From Mesorhizobium amorphae CCNWGS0123 (GTDB lineage Bacteria; Pseudomonadota; Alphaproteobacteria; Rhizobiales; Rhizobiaceae): 64,000 nucleotides of DNA. The position numbers and the translations under genes are program-made. The notes under the pieces were generated by a model, which made no database searches, was not told the origin of the DNA, and saw nothing but the letters and a program-made list of their open reading frames with translations. Numbering within the stretch: position 1 is the stretch's first letter; every line of letters begins with the position of its first letter. This document shows, piece by piece, positions 53,401 to 63,194 of this stretch. Where the stretch lies: the NCBI RefSeq assembly GCF_001686985.1, contig NZ_CP015319.1:38094-102093 (forward strand), read 5' to 3'.

Positions 53401-53884
53401 TTTGATCGGGATACAGGACCTGGATACGCAGCATCTGAAGTTCCTTCACTGCCAATCCCAGGCGACATATCGGCGGTCAGCCCGATCAGGCTGATGTGCC
53501 TCTCGTATTCTCGTCGGCCATGGTGTGCCCGGATGGAGTTCTTTGTGCGGACGCCACTATCGTGGCGGCATCGTCGGAACAGGAAGAACGGTTTTTTCGC
53601 CTAAACCTTGTTGAAGCCGGCATAAGTCAGCCGCAAGTGCTGCAGGCATGAATCCGCGAGGTTTCGCGGCGAGTGGCTTGGCTCCTTTGCAGGGCCCATT
53701 TCCCGCTCTTTCGGCTTAATTCCCTTGTTCCAGCCCGGACCTTGCCGATCAACCCGCTTCGGGGTCGGACTACGCAAGCGTGCCGTCGCTCAAGGCTTCG
53801 CCATCGCGATGATCGCGGTCCCGGCTGGACCCGACGGGCGCCTGTCGAGCGGGGAATGGTCCCCGCGAACACGGGAGCCAACAC
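53401..53884. other. Intergenic leader of the backbone block
   Basis: 480 bp without a recognised gene before the small protein at 53885. No clear promoter or hairpin chosen. Confidence 0.35.
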
Positions 53885-54073
53885 ATGTCGCACGAACTCA
53901 GCCTCGCTCAGAGCCACGCCTGGAACCTCGCTCGCACCCTGATGACGCCGGTCATCCTCTTCAAGGTCAATGACAACGAGTACGGCGTTCTCCCTGCTGA
54001 AGACCTCGACGGCGACGAGGTCGAGGCGATCGCCGAATACTGCCCATACACGGGCGGACGGCCGGTTCATTGA
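53885..54073 (+). CDS. Small conserved-type hypothetical protein
   Basis: 62 residues; TPVILFKVNDNEYGVLPAEDLDGDEVEAIAEYCPYTGG. A compact acidic protein at the head of the plasmid/ICE backbone cluster, just before the Toprim gene; a GGGAG lies about 8 nt upstream. Small proteins in this position are common in alphaproteobacterial elements but I cannot name the family. Confidence 0.6.
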   Translation: MSHELSLAQSHAWNLARTLMTPVILFKVNDNEYGVLPAEDLDGDEVEAIAEYCPYTGGRPVH

Positions 54074-54255
54074 ACCGGCCCTCTATGCCACGGCGTGCCG
54101 CTTGCGAGCGGCAGGCCGCAAGGGAGGCTGCGCCGCGGCGGAAGCCGCGCCCTTGCCGCCTTTGCTCTTCGCGGCGGTCGCGGAGTGTTCCGCGAAATTG
54201 TATGGAGCAGACAGACTTGGAGAAAGGCCGGCAGGTAGGCTGCCGGGAGAGAAGA

Positions 54256-55158
54256 ATGGAAAAGGCGGATATAGAAGAGCTGCGCGGCCGGGTCGGCTGT
54301 GCGGCGGTGCTGGAGACCGGCGGCTTTGCGGTCGACCTCAAGGAAAGCACCCGCAAAGCGGTCAAATACCGCCGTGGCGACGATATCATCATCGTCATCC
54401 ATGACGGCAAGGGATGGTTCGACCCGTTGTCGGATGCAAAGGGCGATGTCTATTCGCTGGTCCAGCATCTGGACGGCGGCGATTTCATGGAAGCCTTCGT
54501 GCAGGTAGCGTCGCTTGTGGGATTCGTGCCGAGCGAGCCCGAATGGAAACGACGGTCCCGCGAGAGCGAACCCGACCAGTCCGTCCCGGCACGTTGGGCG
54601 GCACGACGAAAGCCGTGGCGCGGGTCGGCGACCTGGCGCTATCTGCGCGATGAGCGGCGCATTCCCGAACAGGTCATCCGCACAGCTATCGCCCAGAACG
54701 TTCTGAGGGAAGGCCCGCTCGGCAGCATGTGGGCCGCCCACAGAGACGTGGCCGGCATCGTCACCGGCTGGGAGGAGCGCGGCCCGCAATGGCGGGGTTT
54801 TGCGGCTGGAGGCGGCAAGATGTTGTTCCGGTTGGGGACGACGATGACAGCCACCCGCATCTGCGTCACCGAAGCGGCGATCGACGCCATGAGCCTGGCC
54901 GCGATCGAACGGATCCGGCGTGATACGCTGTATGCCAGCACCGGCGGCGGCTGGTCGCCGGCGACGGACACGGCTCTTCGCCTGTTGGGGGCAAGGCCGA
55001 ACACGCGGCTTGTGGCGGCCACCGACGCCAACCCGCAAGGCGAGGCATTCGTGTCGAGGCTGCGTGAGCTTGCCGGCGAGCTCGCCTGCGACTTTGAGCG
55101 GCTGAAGCCGCGCGCCGAAGACTGGAACGCGATGCTGCAGGACGCGGCATCCGCCTGA
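54256..55158 (+). CDS. Toprim-domain protein (DUF3991/primase-like)
   Basis: 300 residues from the ATG at 54256, chosen for the purine-rich GGGAGAGAAG site directly upstream. N-terminal zinc-ribbon-less DUF3991-like region (GWFDPLSDAKGDVYSLVQHLDGG), linker WRGSATWRYLRDERRIPEQVIRTAI, then a Toprim domain: VTEAAIDAMSLAAIE (catalytic Glu) and VAATDANPQGEAF (acidic metal motif). Related proteins are carried by plasmids and integrative elements and are thought to act in priming DNA synthesis after transfer. Confidence 0.85.
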   Translation: MEKADIEELRGRVGCAAVLETGGFAVDLKESTRKAVKYRRGDDIIIVIHDGKGWFDPLSDAKGDVYSLVQHLDGGDFMEAFVQVASLVGFVPSEPEWKRRSRESEPDQSVPARWAARRKPWRGSATWRYLRDERRIPEQVIRTAIAQNVLREGPLGSMWAAHRDVAGIVTGWEERGPQWRGFAAGGGKMLFRLGTTMTATRICVTEAAIDAMSLAAIERIRRDTLYASTGGGWSPATDTALRLLGARPNTRLVAATDANPQGEAFVSRLRELAGELACDFERLKPRAEDWNAMLQDAASA

Positions 55159-55489
55159 CGGCGCCGATCACTCAACCGCCGGCGCAAGATTGAAGATCGC
55201 TGCCAGCGCTTTGCCAATGACCATGTCAACTCGAAAGTCTGCGCCACGCGGGCATGACAGCAGGTTCGCACCGCCAAATTGGGGAGGAAGAGAGAGAAAA
55301 GGAAAGGAAACCGGGTTGCCGCATGCCCGCCGGTCGCGTGCAAGGGTGAAGCTTCGCCCGGCTGCGCCGGCCCTTGACCCGCCCGGACGGAGAGGCGGCC
55401 GCTGGGAAGGGGTCATGAAGGGCTGAAGATGATGGGCATCCACGAGGGTGTTGCGCGCTCAGGCCCGACGAGGCTGAAGGAGCCCGCCG
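55159..55489. other. Intergenic between Toprim and DUF1419 genes
   Basis: 330 bp. The minus strand has a natural-looking tail, GADFRVDMVIGKALAAIF, ending at 55168, but no start or ribosome site that I can support. AAGGAG at 55478 belongs to the next gene. Confidence 0.35.
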
Positions 55490-56095
55490 ATGAACCCCTT
55501 TTCTCCCATCCGTAAAGTCTACCAGGGCATTGCCGACCGACGGCAGATGTTCCGTTTGTTCGACCGCCATGCGCAGCGCCCGAACCGGGATCACGTCGAT
55601 GCCGGATCTCTTTATCTCGGGGAGTGGTTTGGAGTCGGCCGCGCCGAGCACGACTACATGCTGGAAATTCTGCCACCGCTCTGGATGCGAGGCGAGATGT
55701 TCGCGCTACGCGAGTTTCTTACCGATAGCATCACCAGCGTCTTCTACACACTGCGCATCGACGGCGGAACGCGTTACTATCATGCCTATTGCGATCTGAA
55801 TGTGGCGCGATCGCCTGCCGAAATGCGCGATGCCATCGTCGAGCGCGAGTCCTGGCCGGTGAAGGCGATGACGCGCGAAGAGCGGTTGGAGCATATCTGG
55901 AGCGCCACGCACGACGATTACCGTGGCTATGCCGGGGACCGCTGGCTGCCGGAGCATCGCGGCAAGCGCACGGTGCTCTGTTATGGCGGCCGGCAGGGCA
56001 CCACGCTGAAGTTGCTCGACGAACTCACCGATGATGAGATCGCGGCCAAGCTGCCGGTGCATCTGCGCCATCTCCCGATCCAGGCGGCGGCGTGA
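55490..56095 (+). CDS. DUF1419-family protein
   Basis: 201 residues, AAGGAG six to nine bases before the ATG. FRLFDRHAQRPNRDHVDAGSLYLGEWF and YDYMLEILPPLW-like sequence (here HDYMLEILPPLW), MFALREFLTDSITSVFYTL and YYHAYCDLN match DUF1419 as I remember it. Function unknown; regular companion of the Toprim, DUF3085 and methylase-helicase genes on mobile elements. Confidence 0.75.
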   Translation: MNPFSPIRKVYQGIADRRQMFRLFDRHAQRPNRDHVDAGSLYLGEWFGVGRAEHDYMLEILPPLWMRGEMFALREFLTDSITSVFYTLRIDGGTRYYHAYCDLNVARSPAEMRDAIVERESWPVKAMTREERLEHIWSATHDDYRGYAGDRWLPEHRGKRTVLCYGGRQGTTLKLLDELTDDEIAAKLPVHLRHLPIQAAA

Positions 56096-56104
56096 GGTGG
56101 TGCG

Positions 56105-56503
56105 ATGTTTACCTTTCCCATCCTTGCCGTCCGCAAGGTGATCGATCGCGGCATTGCCGATGCCGCCGCCAATGGAGGCTTCCGCAATCCCTACTATGGG
56201 ACGAGGCCCGGTGAGGGCGAACGGCCCGGCCTCTGGTTGGTCGGCGACGAGGGCGTCTACATCATGTCCAACGGCAAACTCGCCGAGGGCGCACGTGCGC
56301 TCGTCGCCTATTCGGAGCAATGCCACCCTGTCGGCAATCCCGACTGGTGGGACTACAAGCGCCGGCATTTCGGCGGTGACGACGGCATCGAATTCATCGA
56401 CGCCGAGCAACTGATCCCGCTGTTCGATCGCAACCTTCGCTGCACGCATCTCAACGTGCAGCTCACCGAGACCGAAGTCTCGCTCTCGCTGATCGCCCGC
56501 TAA
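56105..56503 (+). CDS. DUF3085-family protein
   Basis: 132 residues, 9 bp after the previous gene with GAGGTGG upstream. FPILAVRKVIDRGIADA, GLWLVGDEGVYIMSNG, and WWDYKRRHFGGDDGIEF are the features I associate with DUF3085. Function unknown; translated together with its neighbours. Confidence 0.75.
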   Translation: MFTFPILAVRKVIDRGIADAAANGGFRNPYYGTRPGEGERPGLWLVGDEGVYIMSNGKLAEGARALVAYSEQCHPVGNPDWWDYKRRHFGGDDGIEFIDAEQLIPLFDRNLRCTHLNVQLTETEVSLSLIAR

Positions 56504-56587
56504 CCCCAGCCAACCCGCCAGCCTTTCACGCGGCCGCCAACGGCGTCCGCGTGCTCGCGCTTGCCCTCAAATCCAAGGAGATTTTTC

Positions 56588-59500
56588 ATGGCCCATGACG
56601 ACCCCTTTACCATCGACCTGTTCGGCAGCACGGCCATTTCGTCCGGACTCGGCCTTGGCGTCACCGCCTTCGCGGCTGACTTCGGGCCGGGCGATGACGA
56701 TGATCCCAATTCTTCCGCGCCTTCGCCGGTCACGCCGGCGGTTGCAGCCATGCAACCGACGTCGAAGCCTCGACGGGGTCATGGACTGAACTTTCATCTT
56801 GCCGGCGATCGTGGGCTGGCCCGTGGCTGGAAGGATCGGGCCGGCGACAACATCGCTTCGATCCGGCTCGCCGCCGAGATCGAGGCCGATGAGCGCTCTG
56901 CCACGCGCGAGGAGCAGGAGCGGCTGATCCGGTTCACCGGCTTCGGCGCGTCCGACCTTGCCAATGGCGTCTTCCGCCGCCCCGGCGAGAGCGAATTTCG
57001 CAAAGGCTGGGGCGAGATCGGCTCGGACCTGGAAGATGCCGTCGGCGAGATCGACTATGCCTCGCTCGCGCGCTGCACCCAATATGCCCATTTTACGCCT
57101 GAGTTCATCGTGCGGGCGATCTGGTCAGGCCTCCAGCGTCTCGGATGGCGCGGCGGTCGGGTTCTTGAACCAGGCGTCGGAACTGGCCTGTTTCCGGCGC
57201 TGATGCCGCAGTCCCTGCGCGGCGTCTCCCACGTCACTGGAATCGAACTCGATCCCGTCACCGCGCGCATCGCCCGGCAGTTGCAGCCGCAAGCGCGGAT
57301 CATAACCGGAGACTTTGCCGCCACGCAGCTGCCGGCGACCTTCGACCTCGCCATCGGCAATCCACCGTTTTCGGATCGAACCGTGCGCTCCGACCGGGCA
57401 TATCGGTCGATGGGATTGCGGCTGCATGACTACTTCATTGCCCGGTCGATCGATCTGCTGAAGCCGGAGGCTCTTGGCGCCTTCGTCACCAGTTCGGGCA
57501 CGATGGACAAGGCAGACAGCACCGCGCGCGAGCACATTGCGAAGTCGGCCGATCTGATTGCCGCCATGCGCCTGCCCGAGGGCAGTTTCCGGGCCGACGC
57601 CGGCACCGACGTCGTGGTCGACATTTTGTTTTTCCGCAAGCGCAAGATCGGCGAGCCAGAAGGCGACCTGTCATGGCTCGACACCGAGGAAGTCCGCCAG
57701 GCGACGGAGGGTGAAGGCGCGATCCGCGTGAACCGCTGGTTCGCGCGCCACCCGGATTTCGTGCTCGGCACGCATGCCACGATCTCGGGACCTTACGGCG
57801 AGGCCTATTCCTGCCTGCCCCATCCCGGTGTCGATCTGGAACGGGCGCTCACCACAGCGATCTCCCTCCTTCCGGAAGCCATTTATGACGGCGAGCCGGA
57901 CGAGATTGATGATGAGATTGATCATGACGCCGAGCCCAGTGCCGATATCGTCGATGCCGTGCCGGGAGGCGCCGGCGTGCGCGAGGGCAGTTTCTTCGTC
58001 GCGAAAAATAGCGCCCTCGTGCAGATGATCGATGGCGCTGCTGTGACCATCACCGTGCGCAAGGGCGGGGCGAGCGAAGGCGTGCCGGAAAAGCACGCGC
58101 GTATCATCCGTAAATTGATCCCCATACGCGATGCCGTGCGTGAAGTCCTGAAGGCCCAGGAGTTCAACCGGCCCTGGAAGCCGGCCCAAGTCAGGCTGCG
58201 CATCGCCTGGTCGAATTTTGTGCGTGCCTTCGGTCCCATCAACACGACCGTCGTTTCCACCAGCGAGGACGCCGAAACGGGCGAGGTCCGCGAAGTGCAT
58301 CGCAGGCCGAACCTGCAGCCCTTCCTCGACGATCCCGATTGCTGGCTGGTCGCCTCCATCGAGGACTACGATCTCGAAACCAATACCGCCCGGCCGGGTC
58401 CGATTTTCACCGAGCGCGTCATCGCGCCGCCCGCGGCACCCATCATCACAAGTGCCGCCGATGCGCTTGCCGTCGTGCTCAACGAACGCGGCCATGTCGA
58501 CGTCGATCACATCACCGAATTGCTGCACGCCGATGCCGAAGCAGTCATCACCGAACTCGGCGACGCCATCTACCATGATCCCGAGACCGGTTCCTGGCAA
58601 ACGGCCGACGCCTATCTCTCCGGCCAGGTCCGCGACAAGCTCAAGGCCGCAAAAGCCGCTGCCGCACTCGACCCCGTCTTCGAGCGCAATGTCCGTGCCC
58701 TGATCGAGGTTCAGCCGGCCGATCTTCGGCCTTCCGATATTACCGCCCGTCTTGGCGCACCATGGATCCCCGCCGCCGATGTCGTCGCCTTCGTCAAGGA
58801 GACGATGGGTGCCGAGATCAGGATCCATCATATGCCGGAGCTGGCATCGTGGACCGTAGAGGCGCGGCAATTGGGATGGATGGCGGCCGGCACGTCCGAA
58901 TGGGGCACCGATCGCCGTCATGCCGGCGAGCTCCTAGCCGACGCGCTGAACAGCCGGGTGCCGCAGATCTTCGATACGGTGAAGGAGGGCCCTGCCGAAA
59001 AGCGCGTGCTCAATGTCGTGGATACCGAAGCCGCCAAGGAAAAGCTGCAGAAGATCAAGACCGCTTTCCAGAATTGGATCTGGTCCGATCCCGACCGCAC
59101 CGACCGGCTGGCGCGGGTCTATAATGACCGCTTCAACAACATCGCCCCCCGACGATTCAACGGGGATCACCTGCGACTTCCAGGCGCCTCCGGCGCCTTT
59201 TCTCTTTATGGGCACCAAAAGCGCGGCATCTGGCGCATCGTCTCGGCCGGCTCGACCTACCTCGCCCATGCCGTCGGCGCCGGCAAGACCATGACGATTG
59301 CCGCGAGCGTCATGGAGCAGCGCCGGCTTGGCCTGATCGCCAAGGCCATGTTGGTCGTTCCCGGCCATTGCCTTGCACAGGCGGCACGCGAGTTCCTGGC
59401 GCTCTATCCGAACGCGCGAATCCTCGTGGCCGATGAGACGAATTTTTCTTTAGCCAAGCGACATCGCTTCCTTTCACGTGCGGCGACGGCGACCTGGGAT

Positions 59501-61690
59501 GCGATCATCATCACGCACAGCGCCTTCCGCTTCATCGGCGTGCCTTCGGCATTCGAGCAGCAGATGATCAGGCAAGAGCTGGAACTCTACGAGACGCTGC
59601 TGACCAAGGTCGAGGGCGACGACCGCGTCTCGCGCAAGCGTCTCGAGCGGCTGAAGGAGGGGCTCAAGGAACGGCTGGAGGCGCTGGCGACCCGCAAGGA
59701 CGACCTGCTCACCATTTCCGAGATCGGCGTCGACCAGATCATCGTCGACGAAGCCCAGGAGTTCAGGAAGCTCAGCTTCGCCACCAACATGTCGACGCTC
59801 AAGGGCGTCGATCCGAACGGCTCGCAGCGGGCCTGGGACCTTTATGTCAAATCCCGGTTCGTGGAGACGAAGAATCCGGGCCGGGCGCTCGTGCTGGCCT
59901 CCGGCACGCCGATCACCAATACGCTTGGCGAGATGTTCTCCGTGCAGCGTTATCTCGGTTACGAGGCGCTGCTTCAGCGCGGTCTGCACGAGTTCGACGC
60001 CTGGGCTTCGACCTTCGGCGACGTCACGACTGAACTCGAATTGCAGCCATCCGGCAAATACAAGCCGGTGACGCGCTTCGCCACCTTCGTCAACGTGCCG
60101 GAGCTGATCGCGATGTTCCGCTCCTTCGCGGATGTGGTGATGCCGCAAGACCTTCGAGACTATGTGAAGGTGCCGGCGCTTTCCACCGGCGCGCGTCAGA
60201 TCATCACCGCCAAGCCGTCCGCGGCCTTCAAGCGCTACCAGATGGTGCTCGATGCCCGCATCAAGGCCATCGAGGAACGCGACCGTCCGGCAGAACCTGG
60301 TGACGACATCCTGCTCTCGGTTATCACCGATGGCCGGCACGCCGCTATCGACCTGCGCCTGGTCGATCCGGACGATGACAATGAGCCTGACAACAAGCTC
60401 AACGCCCTGATCGGCAATGCCTTCTGTATCTGGCAAGAAACAGCGCAAAGCAGCTATGTCCGCCCTGACGGCAAGCCGTTCGAGCTTGCGGGCGCAGCGC
60501 AGATGATTTTTTCCGATCTCGGCACGATCAGCGTCGAAAAAACCAGAGGCTTTTCGGCCTATCGCTGGATCCGCGACGAGCTGGTCCGCATGGGCGTTCC
60601 GCCCTCCGAGATCGCCTTCATGCAGGACTTCAAGAAGTCCGAGGCCAAGCAGCGCCTGTTTAGCGATGTGCGCGCTGGAAAAATCCGGTTCCTAGTCGGC
60701 TCTTCCGACACGATGGGCACCGGCGTCAACGCGCAGCTCCGCCTCAAGGCGCTGCATCATCTCGATGTGCCGTGGCTTCCCTCCCAGATCGAGCAGCGCG
60801 AAGGCCGTATCCTGCGGCAGGGTAACCAGCACGATGTCATCGATATCTTCGCCTACGCCACGGAAGGATCGATGGATGCCCAGATGTGGCAGAACAACGA
60901 GCGCAAGGCCCGGTTCATCGCGGCCGCTCTGTCCGGTGACACGTCCATTCGGCGGTTGGAGGATATGGGTGAGGGGCAGGCCAACCAGTTCGCGATGGCC
61001 AAGGCGATCGCCTCAGGCGATCCGCGCCTGATGCAGAAGGCAGGTCTGGAGGCGGACATTGCCCGTCTGGAGCGCCTTCGCGCGGCCCACATTGATGATG
61101 AGCACGCCGTTCGCCGGCAGATCCGTGATGCCGAGCGCGATATCGAATACTCGGCCCGGCGCATCGGCGAGGTCGGCAAGGATATCGAGCGGCTCGTGCC
61201 GACGACCGGCGATGGGTTCAGTATGGTGGTCGGAGGCGACGCGGTCACGGAGCGCAAACTCGCCGGTCGTGCGCTGATGAAGGAAATCCTGACCCTCGTG
61301 CAGCTTCAGCAGGAAGGCAAAACCACCATCGCCTCCATCGGCGGGTTCGATTTCGAATATTCCGGCGAGCGCTTCGGCAAGGACGGCTACCGCTATGCCA
61401 CCATGCTGATGCGCACCGGCGCCGATGATGAGATTGAGCTCGCGGTGACCACCACGCCGCTTGGTGCGATTTCTCGCCTCGAGCATGCCTTGGCCGGCTT
61501 CGAGGGCGAGCAGGTACAATACCGCCAGCGTCGTGTGGATGCCGAGCGCAGGCTCACCTCCTATCGCTCGCGTCAGGGCGGCGAGTTCGGATTCTCTGGT
61601 GAACTGGCCGAGAAGCGCCGGCAGCTTGCGGAAATCGAAGCCGATCTTGCGTCTTCGATTGATGGCCGGGATCCGCGTGCAGCCGCATAG
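56588..61690 (+). CDS. DarB-like methylase-helicase fusion (antirestriction type)
   Basis: 1700 residues from the ATG at 56588 with AAGGAG eight bases upstream. N-terminal N6-adenine methylase-like domain: motif I RVLEPGVGTGLFPAL (about 191) and IGNPPFSDR (about 257). Middle and C-terminal superfamily-2 helicase: Walker A AVGAGKTMTIA (about 897), DEAQEF box (about 1053), ASGTPITNTLGEM (motif III), GSSDTMGTGVNAQ and QIEQREGRILRQGNQ (motifs V-VI, about 1370-1410). The architecture resembles phage P1 DarB, which protects incoming DNA against type I restriction, and the large helicases on alphaproteobacterial plasmids and ICEs. No methylation or protection is proven for this branch. Confidence 0.9.
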   Translation: MAHDDPFTIDLFGSTAISSGLGLGVTAFAADFGPGDDDDPNSSAPSPVTPAVAAMQPTSKPRRGHGLNFHLAGDRGLARGWKDRAGDNIASIRLAAEIEADERSATREEQERLIRFTGFGASDLANGVFRRPGESEFRKGWGEIGSDLEDAVGEIDYASLARCTQYAHFTPEFIVRAIWSGLQRLGWRGGRVLEPGVGTGLFPALMPQSLRGVSHVTGIELDPVTARIARQLQPQARIITGDFAATQLPATFDLAIGNPPFSDRTVRSDRAYRSMGLRLHDYFIARSIDLLKPEALGAFVTSSGTMDKADSTAREHIAKSADLIAAMRLPEGSFRADAGTDVVVDILFFRKRKIGEPEGDLSWLDTEEVRQATEGEGAIRVNRWFARHPDFVLGTHATISGPYGEAYSCLPHPGVDLERALTTAISLLPEAIYDGEPDEIDDEIDHDAEPSADIVDAVPGGAGVREGSFFVAKNSALVQMIDGAAVTITVRKGGASEGVPEKHARIIRKLIPIRDAVREVLKAQEFNRPWKPAQVRLRIAWSNFVRAFGPINTTVVSTSEDAETGEVREVHRRPNLQPFLDDPDCWLVASIEDYDLETNTARPGPIFTERVIAPPAAPIITSAADALAVVLNERGHVDVDHITELLHADAEAVITELGDAIYHDPETGSWQTADAYLSGQVRDKLKAAKAAAALDPVFERNVRALIEVQPADLRPSDITARLGAPWIPAADVVAFVKETMGAEIRIHHMPELASWTVEARQLGWMAAGTSEWGTDRRHAGELLADALNSRVPQIFDTVKEGPAEKRVLNVVDTEAAKEKLQKIKTAFQNWIWSDPDRTDRLARVYNDRFNNIAPRRFNGDHLRLPGASGAFSLYGHQKRGIWRIVSAGSTYLAHAVGAGKTMTIAASVMEQRRLGLIAKAMLVVPGHCLAQAAREFLALYPNARILVADETNFSLAKRHRFLSRAATATWDAIIITHSAFRFIGVPSAFEQQMIRQELELYETLLTKVEGDDRVSRKRLERLKEGLKERLEALATRKDDLLTISEIGVDQIIVDEAQEFRKLSFATNMSTLKGVDPNGSQRAWDLYVKSRFVETKNPGRALVLASGTPITNTLGEMFSVQRYLGYEALLQRGLHEFDAWASTFGDVTTELELQPSGKYKPVTRFATFVNVPELIAMFRSFADVVMPQDLRDYVKVPALSTGARQIITAKPSAAFKRYQMVLDARIKAIEERDRPAEPGDDILLSVITDGRHAAIDLRLVDPDDDNEPDNKLNALIGNAFCIWQETAQSSYVRPDGKPFELAGAAQMIFSDLGTISVEKTRGFSAYRWIRDELVRMGVPPSEIAFMQDFKKSEAKQRLFSDVRAGKIRFLVGSSDTMGTGVNAQLRLKALHHLDVPWLPSQIEQREGRILRQGNQHDVIDIFAYATEGSMDAQMWQNNERKARFIAAALSGDTSIRRLEDMGEGQANQFAMAKAIASGDPRLMQKAGLEADIARLERLRAAHIDDEHAVRRQIRDAERDIEYSARRIGEVGKDIERLVPTTGDGFSMVVGGDAVTERKLAGRALMKEILTLVQLQQEGKTTIASIGGFDFEYSGERFGKDGYRYATMLMRTGADDEIELAVTTTPLGAISRLEHALAGFEGEQVQYRQRRVDAERRLTSYRSRQGGEFGFSGELAEKRRQLAEIEADLASSIDGRDPRAAA

Positions 61691-62017
61691 CAGGCTGACA
61701 CAGGCTGCCGGTTATTGTGTCAGGCATTGACCGGCAGAAAAGGTTCAAGGCGGCCCGTGTGTAAGCGATGCAGGTGGCGCGCCGAACTGCTTACCCATGT
61801 TGATGCCACGTTTCGGTCGTGCTCGGCTCCGGCCAGCCAGACCACATGACGTAACGTCAAGAATCAGCTAACTGGATCATCGCGGCGGACCTGATTGGAC
61901 CGTCCGGCCGGCGCCTGCCAGACCCCCCCGCAAAAGCAGGCGCCGGCCTTTTAGCGCTTGAAAGCCGAGCAGTCATATTGTTTCGTCTTGTCCCCATCCA
62001 GACACGAGGCAGTTGCG
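61691..62017. other. Intergenic with terminator
   Basis: 325 bp after the methylase-helicase. The only recognisable element is the strong terminator at 61906-61952. Confidence 0.5.
61906..61952 (+). terminator. Strong Rho-independent terminator
   Basis: GGCCGGCGCCTGC pairs perfectly with GCAGGCGCCGGCC (13 bp) and is followed by TTTT. It ends the Toprim-to-helicase gene block. The core of the stem is the same as in the hairpin at 63154-63194. Confidence 0.9.
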
Positions 62018-62206
62018 ATGGACGACACCAAAGGCGGCGCAAACCACACGTCCGTTGAGATAGTCGAGGCCATGGGCGAGTGGTTCGTCCGTGTTGTTGG
62101 GAACGGCGAAGAACTTACCCGATCATTCGACCTAGAATCGGTCGCCCTTGCCTTCGCGGAAGGCCAGCGGATACGCCTAGGGCTTAAGGACTTCAAACGG
62201 ATCTGA
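62018..62206 (+). CDS. Small hypothetical protein
   Basis: 62 residues from the ATG at 62018; GAGG lies about 10 nt upstream. GEWFVRVVGNGEELTRSFDLESVALAFAEGQRIRLGL reads as a small alpha-beta protein. Function unknown. An upstream start at 61958 would overlap the terminator tail and is less likely. Confidence 0.6.
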   Translation: MDDTKGGANHTSVEIVEAMGEWFVRVVGNGEELTRSFDLESVALAFAEGQRIRLGLKDFKRI

Positions 62207-62628
62207 CCCGACTTCCGCGTTCACACCATAGCCACCTAAATTCAGTTTGCTATCGATCCATTGCGGGATGGCCCTATGTCGTGCCGATCAAATCCCGTTC
62301 TTCACCATAAGACGGCAGGACCAAAGTCTTGCGCCATGCGAGCAAAGGTCTGACGTAACCGCTTTGGTTCCGTACTTGTCCGTTGGACGTTCCGTTATTT
62401 TAGCTAATCGGCATGTAATCGACCCGTCACTTAGATGGCTGACGGGCCGCCTGTTTATTGGTCTACAGCTTAGTCGCGGGCCAAAAAGAACGCGTCAATT
62501 TCGGCGTCGCTCTTTGCCCAGCGCCGCAAAGCCGGCCGCCATCATTGGCTCAGAATAGATCAGGCCCGGTTGCGTACTGGACATTGCTCAAATAGAGATG
62601 GGACAAATCAGACAAAAGGACCGACACA
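62207..62628. other. Promoter region of mucR-like gene
   Basis: 420 bp without a gene. MucR proteins bind AT-rich sites and repress their own genes; T- and A-rich stretches occur around 62370-62460, but no single site can be defined by eye. Confidence 0.35.
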
Positions 62629-63099
62629 TTGACAGAAGAATTCGACCACCGCGCCGCCGAACTAGCCGAGCTTACTGCGGAGATTGTGTCCGCCTACATA
62701 AGTAAGAACCCTCTACCGACTACCGGCCTGCCTGAACTAATCGCATCCGTGCACAAGTCTCTGTCCGGGCTTGGTATGCCGATCGCGCCTGTCGTTGAGC
62801 GGCAAACTCCCGCGGTCAACCCGAAGAAGTCGGTGACGCCAGACTTCATTATCTGCCTCGAAGACGGCAAGAAGTTCAAATCCCTGAAGCGGCACCTTAG
62901 CACGGACTTCGGTCTGACGCCGGACGCTTATCGCGAGAAGTGGGGCTTGCCGCGCGACTATCCCATGACGGCTCCGAATTACGCCGCGCAGCGCTCGCAA
63001 CTGGCGAAATCCATCGGACTTGGCCGCAAGGCTGAACCCGTCGCATCAGCCAAGAAGGCACCAGCGAAGCGGAAAGCCAAAGTGTCCGCCACCACCTGA
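62629..63099 (+). CDS. MucR/Ros-family regulator with altered zinc-finger ligands
   Basis: 156 residues from a TTG start with AAAAGGA eight bases upstream. ICLEDGKKFKSLKRHLSTDFG is followed by LTPDAYREKWGLPRDYPM and YAAQRSQLAKSIGLGRK, the family hallmark. The zinc site is C76, D79, H89 and then D93 where MucR usually has His and Ros has Cys2His2. Mesorhizobium proteins of this family are known that fold without zinc, so this one may also. The Ala/Lys-rich tail is probably disordered. It would silence AT-rich or acquired genes in an H-NS-like way. Confidence 0.9.
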   Translation: MTEEFDHRAAELAELTAEIVSAYISKNPLPTTGLPELIASVHKSLSGLGMPIAPVVERQTPAVNPKKSVTPDFIICLEDGKKFKSLKRHLSTDFGLTPDAYREKWGLPRDYPMTAPNYAAQRSQLAKSIGLGRKAEPVASAKKAPAKRKAKVSATT

Positions 63100-63153
63100 C
63101 GCCACGTAACGACTCAGCTATGTCAAGGCGCGGCGGATCCCAATCCCGCCCAT

Positions 63154-63194
63154 GGCCGGCGCCATTCGGATACCCTTCAGCGAGGGCGCCGGCC
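63154..63194 (+). terminator. Inverted repeat after mucR, probable terminator
   Basis: GGCCGGCGCC and GGCGCCGGCC, perfect 10-bp arms, 21-nt loop, followed by TTTGTT. The loop is long for a standard terminator. It lies 55 bp after the mucR stop. Confidence 0.6.

Noticed and set aside
62247..62558. 103-residue frame upstream of mucR
   Set aside because: Amino-acid composition is unlike a protein and it has no ribosome site; the region is better seen as the mucR promoter region.
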